Source: Deltaproteobacteria bacterium (lineage in GTDB: Bacteria > Desulfobacterota > Dissulfuribacteria > Dissulfuribacterales > UBA3076). Taken from it: a DNA stretch of 16,696 bases. The notes below the pieces were generated by a model, which ran no database searches, was not told the DNA's origin, and saw only the letters and a list, made by a program, of their open reading frames with translations. The DNA lies in NCBI GenBank assembly GCA_030605675.1, contig JAUWHV010000119.1:1-16696 (forward strand), given 5' to 3'. Position numbers and translations under genes: made by a program. Positions within the stretch are counted from its first letter, which is position 1. Every line of letters begins with the position of its first letter. Shown here in pieces: positions 1-8,095 of the stretch.

Positions 1-905
1 TGCTTTTCGGCCTGTGCCATCAATTTGCTCAGATCATCCCTTTTATATGAATAGTGGTCAGGGAAAGCTACTTTACCCCTCAAATCCGTTTCCAGATTCT
101 CCAGGATTGCAAAAAAGAATTCAGGACCGGCAAGGGCACAAACAGCAAATAATGGCTTACCTGCCAGCGCGTCAGGCGTTTCAACTTCCCTTTCCATTGA
201 AAGAAATCTCGTGGCCCGCATCTCACTCAGGAATACAGGCCGGCCCGGGACCATTGTCTGAAGCTCTCGCCTGCCTATCTCCTGGTCAGCGAAAGATAGT
301 GCATCCGCCCTGGTCAGGAGAATCGCGGTTGCCCTGGAAAGCGCTGAGACAGGCTCTCTCAAATCACCCCCTGGAAATACCCATCGCGTCCCAAAAAAAT
401 TTATTGCAGGCAGCAGCACAAGATCAACATCCCGAAAAAGGGCCATATGCTGGAAACCGTCATCAAGGACGATCACTTGGGCACCAAAGCGCTCAATGGC
501 AAGCCTTCCGCCGGCATACCTGTCTGAACCAACTACAACAGGGACATCCGAAAGGGCCTCGGCCATCATCACAGGCTCATCCCCGGCATCCCGCGGGGAA
601 ACCGGTACACTCGTACCATCAGAGACCACGAGGGGGCCACGTCCTGCCCTTCCTCCATACCCCCTGCTCACAACAGCCGGACTGATCCCCCGGCTCTTCA
701 GCCAATTGGCTACAGCCAATACATGAGGGGTCTTTCCTGTCCCGCCAAGGGAAAGATTGCCTATGCTTATCACAGGACACGAAAGTTTCCTTGTGGCAAG
801 ATATCCTCTCCTGTAGGCCCATGCCCTGGCCTTCATCAAGACGCTGTATGCAGGCGAAAGGGGCCTGCCAAGGGCCAAGAGCAGTGATAAGGTGCTATCC
901 TTCAA
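1..905 (-). CDS. lpxK: Tetraacyldisaccharide 4'-kinase LpxK (partial, C-terminus off the left edge)
   Basis: LpxK phosphorylates the 4' position of the lipid A disaccharide at the inner face of the inner membrane, a late step of lipid A synthesis. I translated the minus strand by hand and the frame stays open for 301 codons from 905 to the window edge. A family-typical N-terminus (PLSPAY at residues 15-20) is followed by a P-loop, GNLSLGGTGKTP (49-60), the DDGFQH motif (148-153), LTRADA, and FPDHY near the visible end. Family members run about 330-360 residues, so a few dozen are missing. The start is inferred as TTG at 903-905, because GGAG lies about 7 nt upstream and no ATG fits; in-frame GTG codons further upstream fall within repeat DNA. 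It follows waaA by 95 nt on the same strand, a usual pairing. Function is well supported; the start codon is less certain. Confidence 0.93.
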   Translation of the reverse strand, partial: MKDSTLSLLLALGRPLSPAYSVLMKARAWAYRRGYLATRKLSCPVISIGNLSLGGTGKTPHVLAVANWLKSRGISPAVVSRGYGGRAGRGPLVVSDGTSVPVSPRDAGDEPVMMAEALSDVPVVVGSDRYAGGRLAIERFGAQVIVLDDGFQHMALFRDVDLVLLPAINFFGTRWVFPGGDLREPVSALSRATAILLTRADALSFADQEIGRRELQTMVPGRPVFLSEMRATRFLSMEREVETPDALAGKPLFAVCALAGPEFFFAILENLETDLRGKVAFPDHYSYKRDDLSKLMAQAEK

Positions 906-940
906 AATATCTCCGAACTTTTGCCAACCAATAATTAGCC

Positions 941-1010
941 ACAGACCCACACAGACCCACACGGACAAACAAATCACCAAATCGCGAAATCACCAAATCA
1001 CTAAATTCCC
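941..1010. repeat. Short-period tandem arrays (10-mer then 8-mer) between waaA and lpxK
   Basis: Units of period 10 (ACAGACCCAC at 941-950 and 951-960, ACGGACAAAC at 961-970) run directly into units of period 8 (AAATCACC 971-978, AAATCGCG 979-986, AAATCACC 987-994, AAATCACT 995-1002, then AAATTCCC). The array covers the waaA stop codon (1001-1003) and would lie in the 5' leader of lpxK. This is visible directly in the sequence; no function can be assigned. Confidence 0.85.
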
Positions 1011-2305
1011 CTGAGTGCCTTCGCCACAAGATCCAGATACCTGGAGACAGCGCCCCGGTTTTTTTGTAAAAGGTCCTTTGCCCTGCCACCAATGTTTCTA
1101 CGCTCAGAAGAGTCTTCCAGGAGCTTATTTAAAACCCCTTGCAATTCTTCTTTTCCTGACACACGCCTGCCTCCTCCGCAGGCCAGAAGATCTTCAGCTA
1201 TCGTACGCGCGCTTTCAACATATGGACCAAAGAGCACCGGCACTCCATAGGCCGCGGGCTCAAGTAGATTATGCCCCCCGATATTTACAAGAGTTCCCCC
1301 TACAAATGCTACATCACAGAGGCTGTAGCACTTTAGAAGCTCTCCAAGGGTATCCAGGACCACTATGTCTACATCACCGGACTTCGCAGTCGCGCTGCGC
1401 CTTACGGCCTTAAATCCCATCTCCCTTGCCAGGGATTCCAGTTCCGGTCCACGTTTCGGGTCCCTTGGGGCCATGAGGAGTTGAAGTGCCGGGAACACGT
1501 GTTTAAGGCCCTTATGGGCAGCAAGTATCAGCTCCTCCTCTCCGGGGTGCGTGCTTCCTGCCACCCAAAGCGGTGCTGTGGGCTCAAGGCCTATGGCCTC
1601 TCTGAGAAGGATTTTTTCAGATTCATCAATTTGGGGCACTTCAAGGTCGTATTTCAGGTTTCCGGGAGCGCTTACTCTGTCCGTGGAAAAACCAAGCCTC
1701 AAAAGCCGTTCCCTGTCATAAGGTGACTGCATGGCGAGCAGATCAAAGCCTCCATACAGTATGTCTTTTACCGGCCCCAGATGTGAAAGCCTCTCTGCTG
1801 AAATGGAAGACAGGCTCCCGTTTACCAGCATCGTGGGGATACCTGAATGTCGCATGCTCCATATCCAGTTAGGCCAGACGTCTGTCTCAACAAGAATAAA
1901 GCAGTCGGGCGATATTGCCTTTATTACCTTGTTTACCAAAGGTAGCAAATCAAAAGGAGCCGTGGTGATCACATGGGCGGTACGGCCCAGCTTTTTTTTA
2001 AGGGCAGTGAGCCCTGTAGCTGTTGTGGCGGAGCAGATTATCCCTGCCCCTTGCCATCTTTGAGAAATGGCTGTTACCAGGGCCGATGCTGCATTTACTT
2101 CCCCGACCGACAGGGCATGAACCCATATCCTGGGAGACCGGCCCTTGATGGGAGACAGGTCGGGAAGCCTTCCGAGCCTTCCTGCCAGGTGGCCCCTGTA
2201 CTTGGATCTGGAAAGAAGATATAGCAGGGCAGGAGGACCCAGCCACGGCAGGGCCGCAACCTGGAGCAGGTTATACATTATCAGTGCCGGGCGTGTCAGC
2301 GCCAT
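1001..2305 (-). CDS. waaA: 3-deoxy-D-manno-octulosonic acid (Kdo) transferase WaaA
   Basis: WaaA moves Kdo from CMP-Kdo onto the lipid A precursor at the inner-membrane surface. The 434-residue product has the family's usual length. An N-terminal hydrophobic anchor (about residues 15-32) precedes HALSVGEV (64-71-region), whose Glu69 matches the catalytic base of GT30 enzymes. Further on come ETDVWPNW and, in the C-terminal nucleotide-binding half, GGHNLLEPAAYGVPVLFGP. The ATG at 2305 lies inside the end of cbiET (10-nt overlap), so translation may be coupled; Met10 is an alternative start. Only a weak ribosome binding site (AAAGG) precedes it. Its TAG stop sits inside an 8-mer repeat array. 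lpxK follows on the same strand, giving a consecutive lipid A-Kdo pair. Whether it adds one or more Kdo residues cannot be read from the sequence. Confidence 0.95.
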   Translation of the reverse strand: MALTRPALIMYNLLQVAALPWLGPPALLYLLSRSKYRGHLAGRLGRLPDLSPIKGRSPRIWVHALSVGEVNAASALVTAISQRWQGAGIICSATTATGLTALKKKLGRTAHVITTAPFDLLPLVNKVIKAISPDCFILVETDVWPNWIWSMRHSGIPTMLVNGSLSSISAERLSHLGPVKDILYGGFDLLAMQSPYDRERLLRLGFSTDRVSAPGNLKYDLEVPQIDESEKILLREAIGLEPTAPLWVAGSTHPGEEELILAAHKGLKHVFPALQLLMAPRDPKRGPELESLAREMGFKAVRRSATAKSGDVDIVVLDTLGELLKCYSLCDVAFVGGTLVNIGGHNLLEPAAYGVPVLFGPYVESARTIAEDLLACGGGRRVSGKEELQGVLNKLLEDSSERRNIGGRAKDLLQKNRGAVSRYLDLVAKALRGI

Positions 2306-3519
2306 GCCTTTATCACAAATACAGGATTTTGAGCCGAGAGAATCCGGCCCTGGCCCAGGGGCCTCAGCCTGGATACCTGCACCTGACTCACTTCGATCCG
2401 GAAACCATCCAGGGCCAGCTTATCTGACAGGAGCATCAGTGATTCCAAGGTAATAGCCGTAGCGACTACAGGTCCTTTTCCCTTAAGACGACGAATAACT
2501 TTTTTGAGAATGGATGAGAGAGCGATTCCTCCTCCGCCTATAAATACCCTGTCAGGTTCGGGGAGTCCTTCCAGCACCTCCGGAGCGCTCCCCTCTATCA
2601 GGTCTATGTTTAATGTTTGATACCTGCGGATATTGGCCTTTATGTCCTCGATACGTTCTTTGTTCTTTTCAACAGCAATAATCCTGAGTCCTGGGGCAAG
2701 CCCCGCGGCCTCAATTGAAACAGATCCGCTGCAGGCGCCAATGTCCCACATGACGCCCTTTGAAGGGATCTCAAGGGCCCCGAGGACTACTGAGCGGACC
2801 TCGGCCTTTGTAATCAGGCCTCCGCTGTGTTGATATGCATCCTCCCTTCGACCGAATCCACCAGTTGCCCACCTGATCTTCCCGGTAAGGACCGCGACGT
2901 TTAGAGGATGGAAGTCTCTGGAAGAGGCCTGTTCTAAAGAGTAAGACCCTGTTTTCTGAGAACTGCCCCCCAAATCCTCTGCCACATGGATTGTAAGTCG
3001 TTCCAGTCCTGCATCCAACAATGCCTGCGCAATTTTCCGAGGGGTATTAACAGGATCTGTCAGCAAGGCGATTTTTGTCATGTCCTGGCTTTTCAAGTAG
3101 GGATAAAGCTCCTCAATAATGCCGGAATCTCTTCCATGGAAACTCAGACTGATCAGATCATCCCAGGGTATCTTGAGCTTTGAGCACGCAAGCTGGACAC
3201 TGGTAACAGATGGTATAAAACAAAGACGTTCCACAGAAAGCTCCCTCAGCAGCACACGTCCAATCCCGAAAAACAGGGGATCCCCTGAGGCAAGGACCAC
3301 GACATCCCCAGGCCCTGATAAACAGGCCTTTAAGTCCTCAATAAGCTTTTCTATAGGCATAACAGGTCTTAAGGGCTTATCCTCAGGCACGATAAAACTA
3401 AAACGCTCCGCCCCGAATACCGTGAAGGCCCTATGCAGGCACTTTTTCCCCGCAGGAGAAAGGCCCTCCGGACCAACCCCTAGTACATATATTGTTCCCT
3501 CTTGTTTTTCTTCTTTCAC
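2296..3519 (-). CDS. cbiET: Cobalt-precorrin-6Y/7 C5,C15-methyltransferase with C12 decarboxylase, fused CbiE-CbiT
   Basis: This 407-residue protein is a fusion of CbiE and CbiT, the enzymes that methylate C5 and C15 of the corrin ring and decarboxylate the C12 acetate (CobL type). The CbiE half opens with YVLGVGPEGLSPAG (11-24), typical of SAM-dependent uroporphyrinogen/precorrin methyltransferases, and contains VLASGDPLFFGIGR. The CbiT half has a class I methyltransferase SAM site, MWDIGACSGSVSIEAA, from residue 257, followed by an acidic strand end (AVEKNKERI) and FIGGGG. The start is GTG at 3519 without a clear ribosome binding site, so the true N-terminus might differ by a few codons. 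It lies downstream of cbiD on the same strand, as expected for the anaerobic pathway, and overlaps waaA by 10 nt. Its TGA stop lies within the first codons of waaA. Confidence 0.95.
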   Translation of the reverse strand: MKEEKQEGTIYVLGVGPEGLSPAGKKCLHRAFTVFGAERFSFIVPEDKPLRPVMPIEKLIEDLKACLSGPGDVVVLASGDPLFFGIGRVLLRELSVERLCFIPSVTSVQLACSKLKIPWDDLISLSFHGRDSGIIEELYPYLKSQDMTKIALLTDPVNTPRKIAQALLDAGLERLTIHVAEDLGGSSQKTGSYSLEQASSRDFHPLNVAVLTGKIRWATGGFGRREDAYQHSGGLITKAEVRSVVLGALEIPSKGVMWDIGACSGSVSIEAAGLAPGLRIIAVEKNKERIEDIKANIRRYQTLNIDLIEGSAPEVLEGLPEPDRVFIGGGGIALSSILKKVIRRLKGKGPVVATAITLESLMLLSDKLALDGFRIEVSQVQVSRLRPLGQGRILSAQNPVFVIKAWR

Positions 3520-3540
3520 AGTCTGCCGGTTAGATCTGTT

Positions 3541-3649
3541 GAAATTAGAAATTAGAAATTAGAAATTGGAAGTTTTGCTTTCATGCTTTTGTACTGTTTC
3601 AGATTTCAAGTTTCAAGCCATCAACGGCTACACCTTCTAATCCCTAATC
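3541..3649. repeat. Heptamer repeat arrays in the cbiD-cbiET spacer
   Basis: Four units of period 7 stand at 3541-3568 (GAAATTA three times, then GAAATTG). Three more lie at 3597-3617 (TTTCAGA, TTTCAAG, TTTCAAG), and two at 3636-3649 (TCTAATC, CCTAATC). Read on the minus strand, the last pair is GATTAGG GATTAGA and contains the cbiD stop codon. The 3' pair is roughly the inverse of the GAAATTA units. This fills most of the 117-nt gap between two genes that otherwise look co-transcribed. Confidence 0.8.
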
Positions 3650-4752
3650 GGGAAACTCTCAACCACTTTCCTGGAATATGACACAAGATGGATCATTAGA
3701 TCCTGACCCGGTTTGAGAACAGGCTTCAGCCTTTTGAAGGCCTCGGAGCAGACTGCCTCTATCATTCTGCCTCTATCAACACCCCGGTCTTTCATTGAAA
3801 TAAAGATTTCCCTCACGGTATTCGCACCTGAAATGGATTCAAAAGAGATATCCGGGACCAGTGCAGCAAGGAAGGCTAGCGCCTCATGTGTATTGAGGAC
3901 ACCGTGTTTTACATTAGTCTGCTCCCACCCCATGGCTATCTTGATCAGTTTAGACCACTGGCTTGCCAGGTGCACCCGCCGAAAAGGGCGTTTCGAAACC
4001 TCTTTTAAAGAAAATGTTACATAATCTCCCATAGACACGTATGCCTCTTCGGGCAGGCCCAAAAAATGTTGTGCAGCACGCTCCGAGGTGCGACCGGTGG
4101 CCAGCACCACTTGGTCCATGCCTGCTGCCAGGCACACGTCCATGGAACACCGAATGGTTGCACACCATGCCTCTGCTGAAATTGGCTTTACTATGCCGGT
4201 CGTACCCAAAATGGATATTCCACCTACTATTCCCAGCCTGTGATTGAGGGTCTTGGCTGCCAGTTCCTTTCCTTTAGGCACACTCACAGTCACTTCAGCC
4301 TCAAAACCTGATCTATTTTCCAAAGCCTCTTCCACTGCCTGCCTGATCATTTTCTTGGGAACAGGGTTGATGGCAGGACTGCCCGGGGGTATGGCAAGGC
4401 CAGGTTTGGTTACCCTTCCGACACCGTCTCCTCCAAGTATCTTGACGGATTTTTCCATTACATCAAGTGGAATAATCCTTACTCTGGAGACAATTTCCGC
4501 TCCATGGGTAATATCAGGGTCATCTCCTGCATACTTAATCACGCAGGCCCATGCGTCATTGTCTCCGGACCTGCCCCACCTGCTGACAGGAAAGGAGTGT
4601 CTCGCTCCATTCGGGAAAGGAATTGTCACGCCATTAATATTTGGAACCAAAGGATCACTTGCCAGTATGGCCGCAGCCTTGGCCGCTGCAGCAGCGCACG
4701 CCCCAGTGGAAAACCCATCTTTTAACGCCCCTTTTACCTTGCCGGTCTTCAT
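3637..4752 (-). CDS. cbiD: Cobalt-precorrin-5B C1-methyltransferase CbiD
   Basis: CbiD performs C1 methylation of the corrin ring in the oxygen-independent cobalamin pathway, using SAM. The 371-residue length fits the family. The near N-terminal GFSTGACAAAAAKAA (residues 13-27) is the family hallmark. Later come GDGVGRVTKPGLAIPPGSPAINP, then GGISILGTTGIVKP, and a C-terminal region with ASQWSKLIKIA and GANTVREIF. The ATG at 4752 is preceded on the minus strand by AGGAAG at suitable spacing. It appears to be the first gene of a unit continuing into cbiET, waaA and lpxK. I saw no recognisable cobalamin riboswitch in the upstream spacer. Oddity: the last residues (IRD) and the TAG stop are encoded by two heptamer repeat units. 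Confidence 0.95.
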   Translation of the reverse strand: MKTGKVKGALKDGFSTGACAAAAAKAAAILASDPLVPNINGVTIPFPNGARHSFPVSRWGRSGDNDAWACVIKYAGDDPDITHGAEIVSRVRIIPLDVMEKSVKILGGDGVGRVTKPGLAIPPGSPAINPVPKKMIRQAVEEALENRSGFEAEVTVSVPKGKELAAKTLNHRLGIVGGISILGTTGIVKPISAEAWCATIRCSMDVCLAAGMDQVVLATGRTSERAAQHFLGLPEEAYVSMGDYVTFSLKEVSKRPFRRVHLASQWSKLIKIAMGWEQTNVKHGVLNTHEALAFLAALVPDISFESISGANTVREIFISMKDRGVDRGRMIEAVCSEAFKRLKPVLKPGQDLMIHLVSYSRKVVESFPIRD

Positions 4753-4800
4753 TGACTTCCTACCAGGATATATGCATGATGCCTACACGGATGCCAGCCA

Positions 4801-4875
4801 TTAGCTGTTAGCCGTTAGCTATTAGGTAAAAACTTTGTATAAAAACGGACTGTTAAGCTAAAACCTAATAGCTAA
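4801..4875. repeat. TTAGCNN heptamer array with a 13-bp perfect inverted repeat
   Basis: Four heptamers run from 4801 to 4828 (TTAGCTG, TTAGCCG, TTAGCTA, TTAGGTA). The last part, TTAGCTATTAGGT at 4815-4827, is matched perfectly by ACCTAATAGCTAA at 4863-4875, so this stretch can form a 13-bp stem around a 35-nt AT-rich loop. The same units recur at 15409-15436, with AGCCATTAGCTGTTAGCC shared by both. It lies in the divergent spacer between cbiD (minus) and the pseudouridine synthase (plus), so it may affect either leader. No tract of T follows the stem in a way that would make it a clear terminator. Confidence 0.85.
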
Positions 4876-4950
4876 TCGCACAAGTCATATTTTTTGAGGT
4901 ATATTACCCCTAAAAGTGTAAACTACTTTTGACTTGCTATAAAGGATGCC

Positions 4951-5012
4951 CTTTTTTAAATTCAAAATTTAGAATTCAAAATTGTGTCTGAACTGCTTTT
5001 CCGTTCAGACAC
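4951..5012 (+). repeat. Dispersed hairpin element, copy 1 (heptamers plus 10-bp stem)
   Basis: A T-rich start is followed by degenerate heptamers (AAATTCA, AAATTTA, GAATTCA, AAATTGT). A stem then forms between GTGTCTGAAC (4984-4993) and GTTCAGACAC (5003-5012), enclosing the 9-nt loop TGCTTTTCC. A second copy lies at 8759-8827. Copy 1 ends 12 nt before the ATG of the pseudouridine synthase, so it sits where a leader structure could affect translation. That regulatory role is inference. Confidence 0.8.
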
Positions 5013-5024
5013 TATAGGCCCGTT

Positions 5025-5747
5025 ATGATAAGACTGCAAAAATACCTTGCCAACGCCGGTGTGTGCTCCAGGAGAGCGGCAGAGATACTCATCCGCTCAG
5101 GCCAAGTCAGTATAGATGGCGAGATCGTTACAGAACTTGGTTCAAAGGTAGATCCATATACGAATGAAATTCGTGTTGACAAGACCAGGATTCTTTGGAA
5201 AAAACCTCCCATTTATCTTTTGCTTAATAAACCTAAAGGGGTCCTGACTACAGCTCGTGATCCCTATGGGCGAACCACTGTAATGGATCTGCTGGAAGGA
5301 ATTCCGGGGCGGGTTTATCCTGTGGGACGCCTTGACAAAGACAGTGAGGGTTTGCTCCTTCTCACAAATGACGGAACACTGGCCCACCGGCTATTACATC
5401 CAAGCCACAAGGTTTCAAAGACCTACCATGCAACCGTAAGGGGGAGACCTTCAAAGACAGTTCTGGACCTTCTGCGACAGGGTGTAGAGATAGAAGGGAA
5501 AATGACATTGCCCTGTGAAATGCGCGTACTGGAAACCACGAGGCGCTCAACGGTTCTGGAAATTGTGCTGAAAGAGGGTAGAAAACGCCAGATAAGGTTG
5601 ATGCTCAACACGGTAAACCACCCGGTCGTCAGACTAGTACGTATTAAAATGGGGCCTGTAAGCCTGGGAAAACTACAGCTTGGCAAGTACAGGATATTGA
5701 CTGACCCTGAAGTGGAATCGCTGAAAAAGGCAGTGGGATTGATTTAG
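5025..5747 (+). CDS. rluB: RluB/RsuA-family 23S or 16S rRNA pseudouridine synthase
   Basis: The product isomerises a specific uridine of rRNA to pseudouridine in the cytoplasm. Its 240 residues begin with an S4 RNA-binding domain (about 2-60: RLQKYLANAGVCSRRAAEIL). The catalytic domain contains LLLNKPKGVLTTARDP (65-80) and the active-site motif GRLDKDSEGLLLLTNDG (101-117), with Asp104 as the likely nucleophile. KTYHATVRG and EGRKRQIRLM follow, as in RluB-like enzymes. The motif set fits RluB (U2605 of 23S rRNA) better than RsuA, but the exact target uridine cannot be read from sequence. The start ATG at 5025 agrees with family N-termini, yet only a weak purine run (AGG) precedes it and a strong hairpin lies 12 nt upstream. 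It is a single gene, divergent from cbiD and convergent with the downstream regulator. Confidence 0.93.
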   Translation: MIRLQKYLANAGVCSRRAAEILIRSGQVSIDGEIVTELGSKVDPYTNEIRVDKTRILWKKPPIYLLLNKPKGVLTTARDPYGRTTVMDLLEGIPGRVYPVGRLDKDSEGLLLLTNDGTLAHRLLHPSHKVSKTYHATVRGRPSKTVLDLLRQGVEIEGKMTLPCEMRVLETTRRSTVLEIVLKEGRKRQIRLMLNTVNHPVVRLVRIKMGPVSLGKLQLGKYRILTDPEVESLKKAVGLI

Positions 5748-5765
5748 CAGCCATTCCTAATTCCC

Positions 5766-5782
5766 ACAGGCGAGCCGCTTGT
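5766..5782. terminator. Possible bidirectional hairpin between converging genes
   Basis: ACAGGCG (5766-5772) can pair with CGCTTGT (5776-5782), with one G-T wobble, around an AGC loop. It lies in the 38-nt gap between two genes that end facing each other. No clear run of T follows on either strand, so an intrinsic-terminator role is only a suggestion from position. Confidence 0.25.
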
Positions 5783-5785
5783 CTG

Positions 5786-7177
5786 CTAAGTTTCTGCTGC
5801 AAGGCCATAGTCCTTTATCTTGTATAAAAGTGCCGGCAGGCTGATCTCCAGAAGGTGGGAAGCCTTAGTCTTATTACCTTTGGTTTCGTCAAGGGCCTTT
5901 ATTATAAGTCCTCGCTCCAACATCTTACTGCTCTTCTTAATGGAAAAGATAGATCCATCAAGGGCTGATATGGGAGAAGCACTTTCGACTCCGGAACCCG
6001 CCCATATCTGAGGGGGAAGATCCCTTGCCTGTATTGTCGGGCCATCCGAATAGACCATTGCCCTTTCTGTAGCATTTTCAAGCTCACGGATATTCCCGGG
6101 CCACTTGTACTCAAGGAAAAGGTGCATTACCTCAGGACTAACTCCCTCCACCTCCTTCTTTAAGCGGGAATTGTACCTTTCTATAAAGAAATCAACCAGT
6201 AAAGGAATATCCTCTTTCCTGTCTCTTAGAGGAGGAATAACTATTGATAGTACATTTATTCTGTAAAACAGGTCCTCTCTGAAATTGCCTTTACTCACCT
6301 CTTGCGCAAGATCCTTTGCCGTGGCTGCCACTATCCGTACATCTACCTGGATGCAGCGAGTATCGCCCAAAGGCCTGACCTCTTCTTCCTGCAGGACCCT
6401 CAAGAGCTTAACTTGCAAGGACAAAGGCATATCACCCAGCTCATCTAAAAACAGGGTCCCTTCGTGGGCTTCTTCGAAAAGTCCTTTTTTTGCCCTGACA
6501 GCGTCTGTAAAGGCCCCTTTCACATGACCGAAGAGTTCACTCTCGAGCAAATTCTCTGGAATGCCTCCACAATTAATTGGTACAAAGGGTGCCTTGGCCC
6601 TTATACTATTAAAGTGGATTGCCTTGGCTACAAGTTCTTTCCCTGTTCCGCTCTCACCGGTTATCAGCACAGTGGTCTTGAAATCTGCTACTCTTTGGAT
6701 GACCTCAAAAATGCGTTTCATCTGAAAGCTCTTGGCCACAATATTGTGAAACGAATATTTTTTGTGCACCTCTGCCCTTAAAAAGGCATTTTCTTTCAGA
6801 AGTCCGGTTTTTTCCTCGGCCCTTCGCAATACGAAAAGCAGATGGTCTGACACTACGGGTTTGAAGATGAAATCACACGCCCCTATCTCTATGGCCTCAA
6901 GGGCCATATCAATATCGGCCTGACCGGACATCATGATGATGTTGGCTGATACCCCCGCGTCCTTGGCTTTTTTTAGAAATTGTAGTCCATTCTCAGGCTG
7001 CATGTAAACATCACTTATTATGTGATCAAAGGGCTGTTTTTGTGCCAATTCCAGGCCTTCAATGGCATTAGCCGCCTGGACAACATCATATCCGGCCTTT
7101 TTAGAGGTCAATATGCCTGCAACTATATCCCTCACGTCATATTCATCATCTATAACCAGAATTCGAAGTTTACTCAC
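5786..7177 (-). CDS. Sigma-54-dependent response regulator (NtrC family)
   Basis: The 463-residue protein has the three NtrC-family parts. An N-terminal receiver carries acidic residues Asp10-Asp11, the phosphoacceptor Asp56 and Lys106. A central AAA+ domain has Walker A GESGTGKE (174-181), an intact sigma-54-contacting GAFTDA loop (221-226), Walker B near TLFLDE (241-246), and PGNIRELENA further on. A Fis-type helix-turn-helix occupies roughly the last 45 residues (TKGNKTKASHLLEIS). It should remodel RNA polymerase-sigma-54 at target promoters once phosphorylated. The GTG start at 7177 has a good AGGAG about 7 nt upstream. No histidine kinase is in the window, so the input signal is unknown. 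It follows the PilZ and prepilin peptidase genes on the same strand with a 76-nt gap. A PilR-like role in pilin expression is plausible but not demonstrated; Hydrogenase or other control is equally open. Confidence 0.93.
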   Translation of the reverse strand: MSKLRILVIDDEYDVRDIVAGILTSKKAGYDVVQAANAIEGLELAQKQPFDHIISDVYMQPENGLQFLKKAKDAGVSANIIMMSGQADIDMALEAIEIGACDFIFKPVVSDHLLFVLRRAEEKTGLLKENAFLRAEVHKKYSFHNIVAKSFQMKRIFEVIQRVADFKTTVLITGESGTGKELVAKAIHFNSIRAKAPFVPINCGGIPENLLESELFGHVKGAFTDAVRAKKGLFEEAHEGTLFLDELGDMPLSLQVKLLRVLQEEEVRPLGDTRCIQVDVRIVAATAKDLAQEVSKGNFREDLFYRINVLSIVIPPLRDRKEDIPLLVDFFIERYNSRLKKEVEGVSPEVMHLFLEYKWPGNIRELENATERAMVYSDGPTIQARDLPPQIWAGSGVESASPISALDGSIFSIKKSSKMLERGLIIKALDETKGNKTKASHLLEISLPALLYKIKDYGLAAET

Positions 7178-7253
7178 AATATTCTCCTAATAAAAAAACG
7201 TAACCGTTCACGGCTACAAAAAAACTTCCTTATCGTAATTTACCGGAAAGATA

Positions 7254-8042
7254 TTAGCCCCTGGAGATAAAAATCAGATACCAGGCTATCAGTTCACGCC
7301 CCCGGAATAATGATATTAGAGCAGCTCCAGCCAGAAAGGGACCGTAAGGTATGGCCATGTGTCTATCTCCTTTCCGGATCGACATTATCGCCAAGCCGCT
7401 AACTGAACCCACTGCAGCACTCAATAGAATTACAAGCGGTATTGCCTGCCAGCCCAAAAATGCCCCTATCATAGCAAGGAGCTTGATGTCCCCGCCTCCC
7501 ATTCCTTCCCTGCGGGCAATAATATAATAGCCCCATGCCACAAGAAGCAGGATGCCCCCGCCCATTAATATCCCCAGTATAGAATCCAACCACGACAGTT
7601 CAGGAAGAAAAAATGAAGATAAGAAGCCAAGAGCGATCCCGGGCAAAGACACTGCATCCGGGATGATTTGATGCGCAAGGTCAACAAATGTCACAATTAT
7701 GAGACATGCTGAAAAATAAAAATAAATAAAAACTTCAGGGCCAAGACCAAACTTATACCAAAGCGCAAGGGCCAAAAGGCCGCTCAATAGCTCCACCAGG
7801 GGATACTGCAAGGAGATCCTTGCCCCACAAGAACTGCACTTAGCCCGCAGAAACAAGAAACTCAGTATTGGGATATTTTCCCACCATTTCAGCCTATAGC
7901 CACATTTCGGACAGGCAGAACCAGGCCTGACCACCGATCTGTCTTGAGGCAGCCGATATATGCACACATTCAAAAAGCTGCCGATACAGGTCCCTAGCGA
8001 AAAGACCAGGAAGGGCCAAGTAAATGTTGATAAAGTAATCAC
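7254..8042 (-). CDS. pilD: Type IV prepilin peptidase / N-methyltransferase PilD (A24 family)
   Basis: This inner-membrane enzyme cleaves the leader of type IV prepilins or pseudopilins and methylates the new N-terminus. Numbering from an upstream TTG at 8072 (272 residues), it has GSFLNVCIYRLP (31-42), the two CxxC pairs of the methyltransferase domain (Cys54/57 and Cys79/82), and the aspartyl-protease residues: Asp131 in FVDLAHQIIPD and Asp195 in GMGGGDIKLL. Several hydrophobic segments follow, as in the family. I prefer the GTG at 8042, ten codons downstream of that TTG, because it has GAGGA at suitable spacing while the TTG has none; this gives 262 residues. It starts 53 nt after the PilZ gene and precedes the sigma-54 regulator. 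No pilin is visible in the window, so the substrate (pili or type II secretion) is open. Confidence 0.93.
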   Translation of the reverse strand: MITLSTFTWPFLVFSLGTCIGSFLNVCIYRLPQDRSVVRPGSACPKCGYRLKWWENIPILSFLFLRAKCSSCGARISLQYPLVELLSGLLALALWYKFGLGPEVFIYFYFSACLIIVTFVDLAHQIIPDAVSLPGIALGFLSSFFLPELSWLDSILGILMGGGILLLVAWGYYIIARREGMGGGDIKLLAMIGAFLGWQAIPLVILLSAAVGSVSGLAIMSIRKGDRHMAIPYGPFLAGAALISLFRGRELIAWYLIFISRG

Positions 8043-8095
8043 ATCTTTTCCTCGTGCCTTGCCCTTGAACAAAATCTATGAATTTTGCAAGAGGC

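Noticed and set aside
14..685. Long plus-strand open frame opposite lpxK
   Set aside because: The minus strand encodes a clear LpxK with all motifs; the plus frame is proline- and glutamine-rich shadow coding.
4753..4900. Cobalamin riboswitch ahead of cbiD
   Set aside because: I did not find the conserved B12-box-like sequence on the minus strand; the spacer is explained by repeats.
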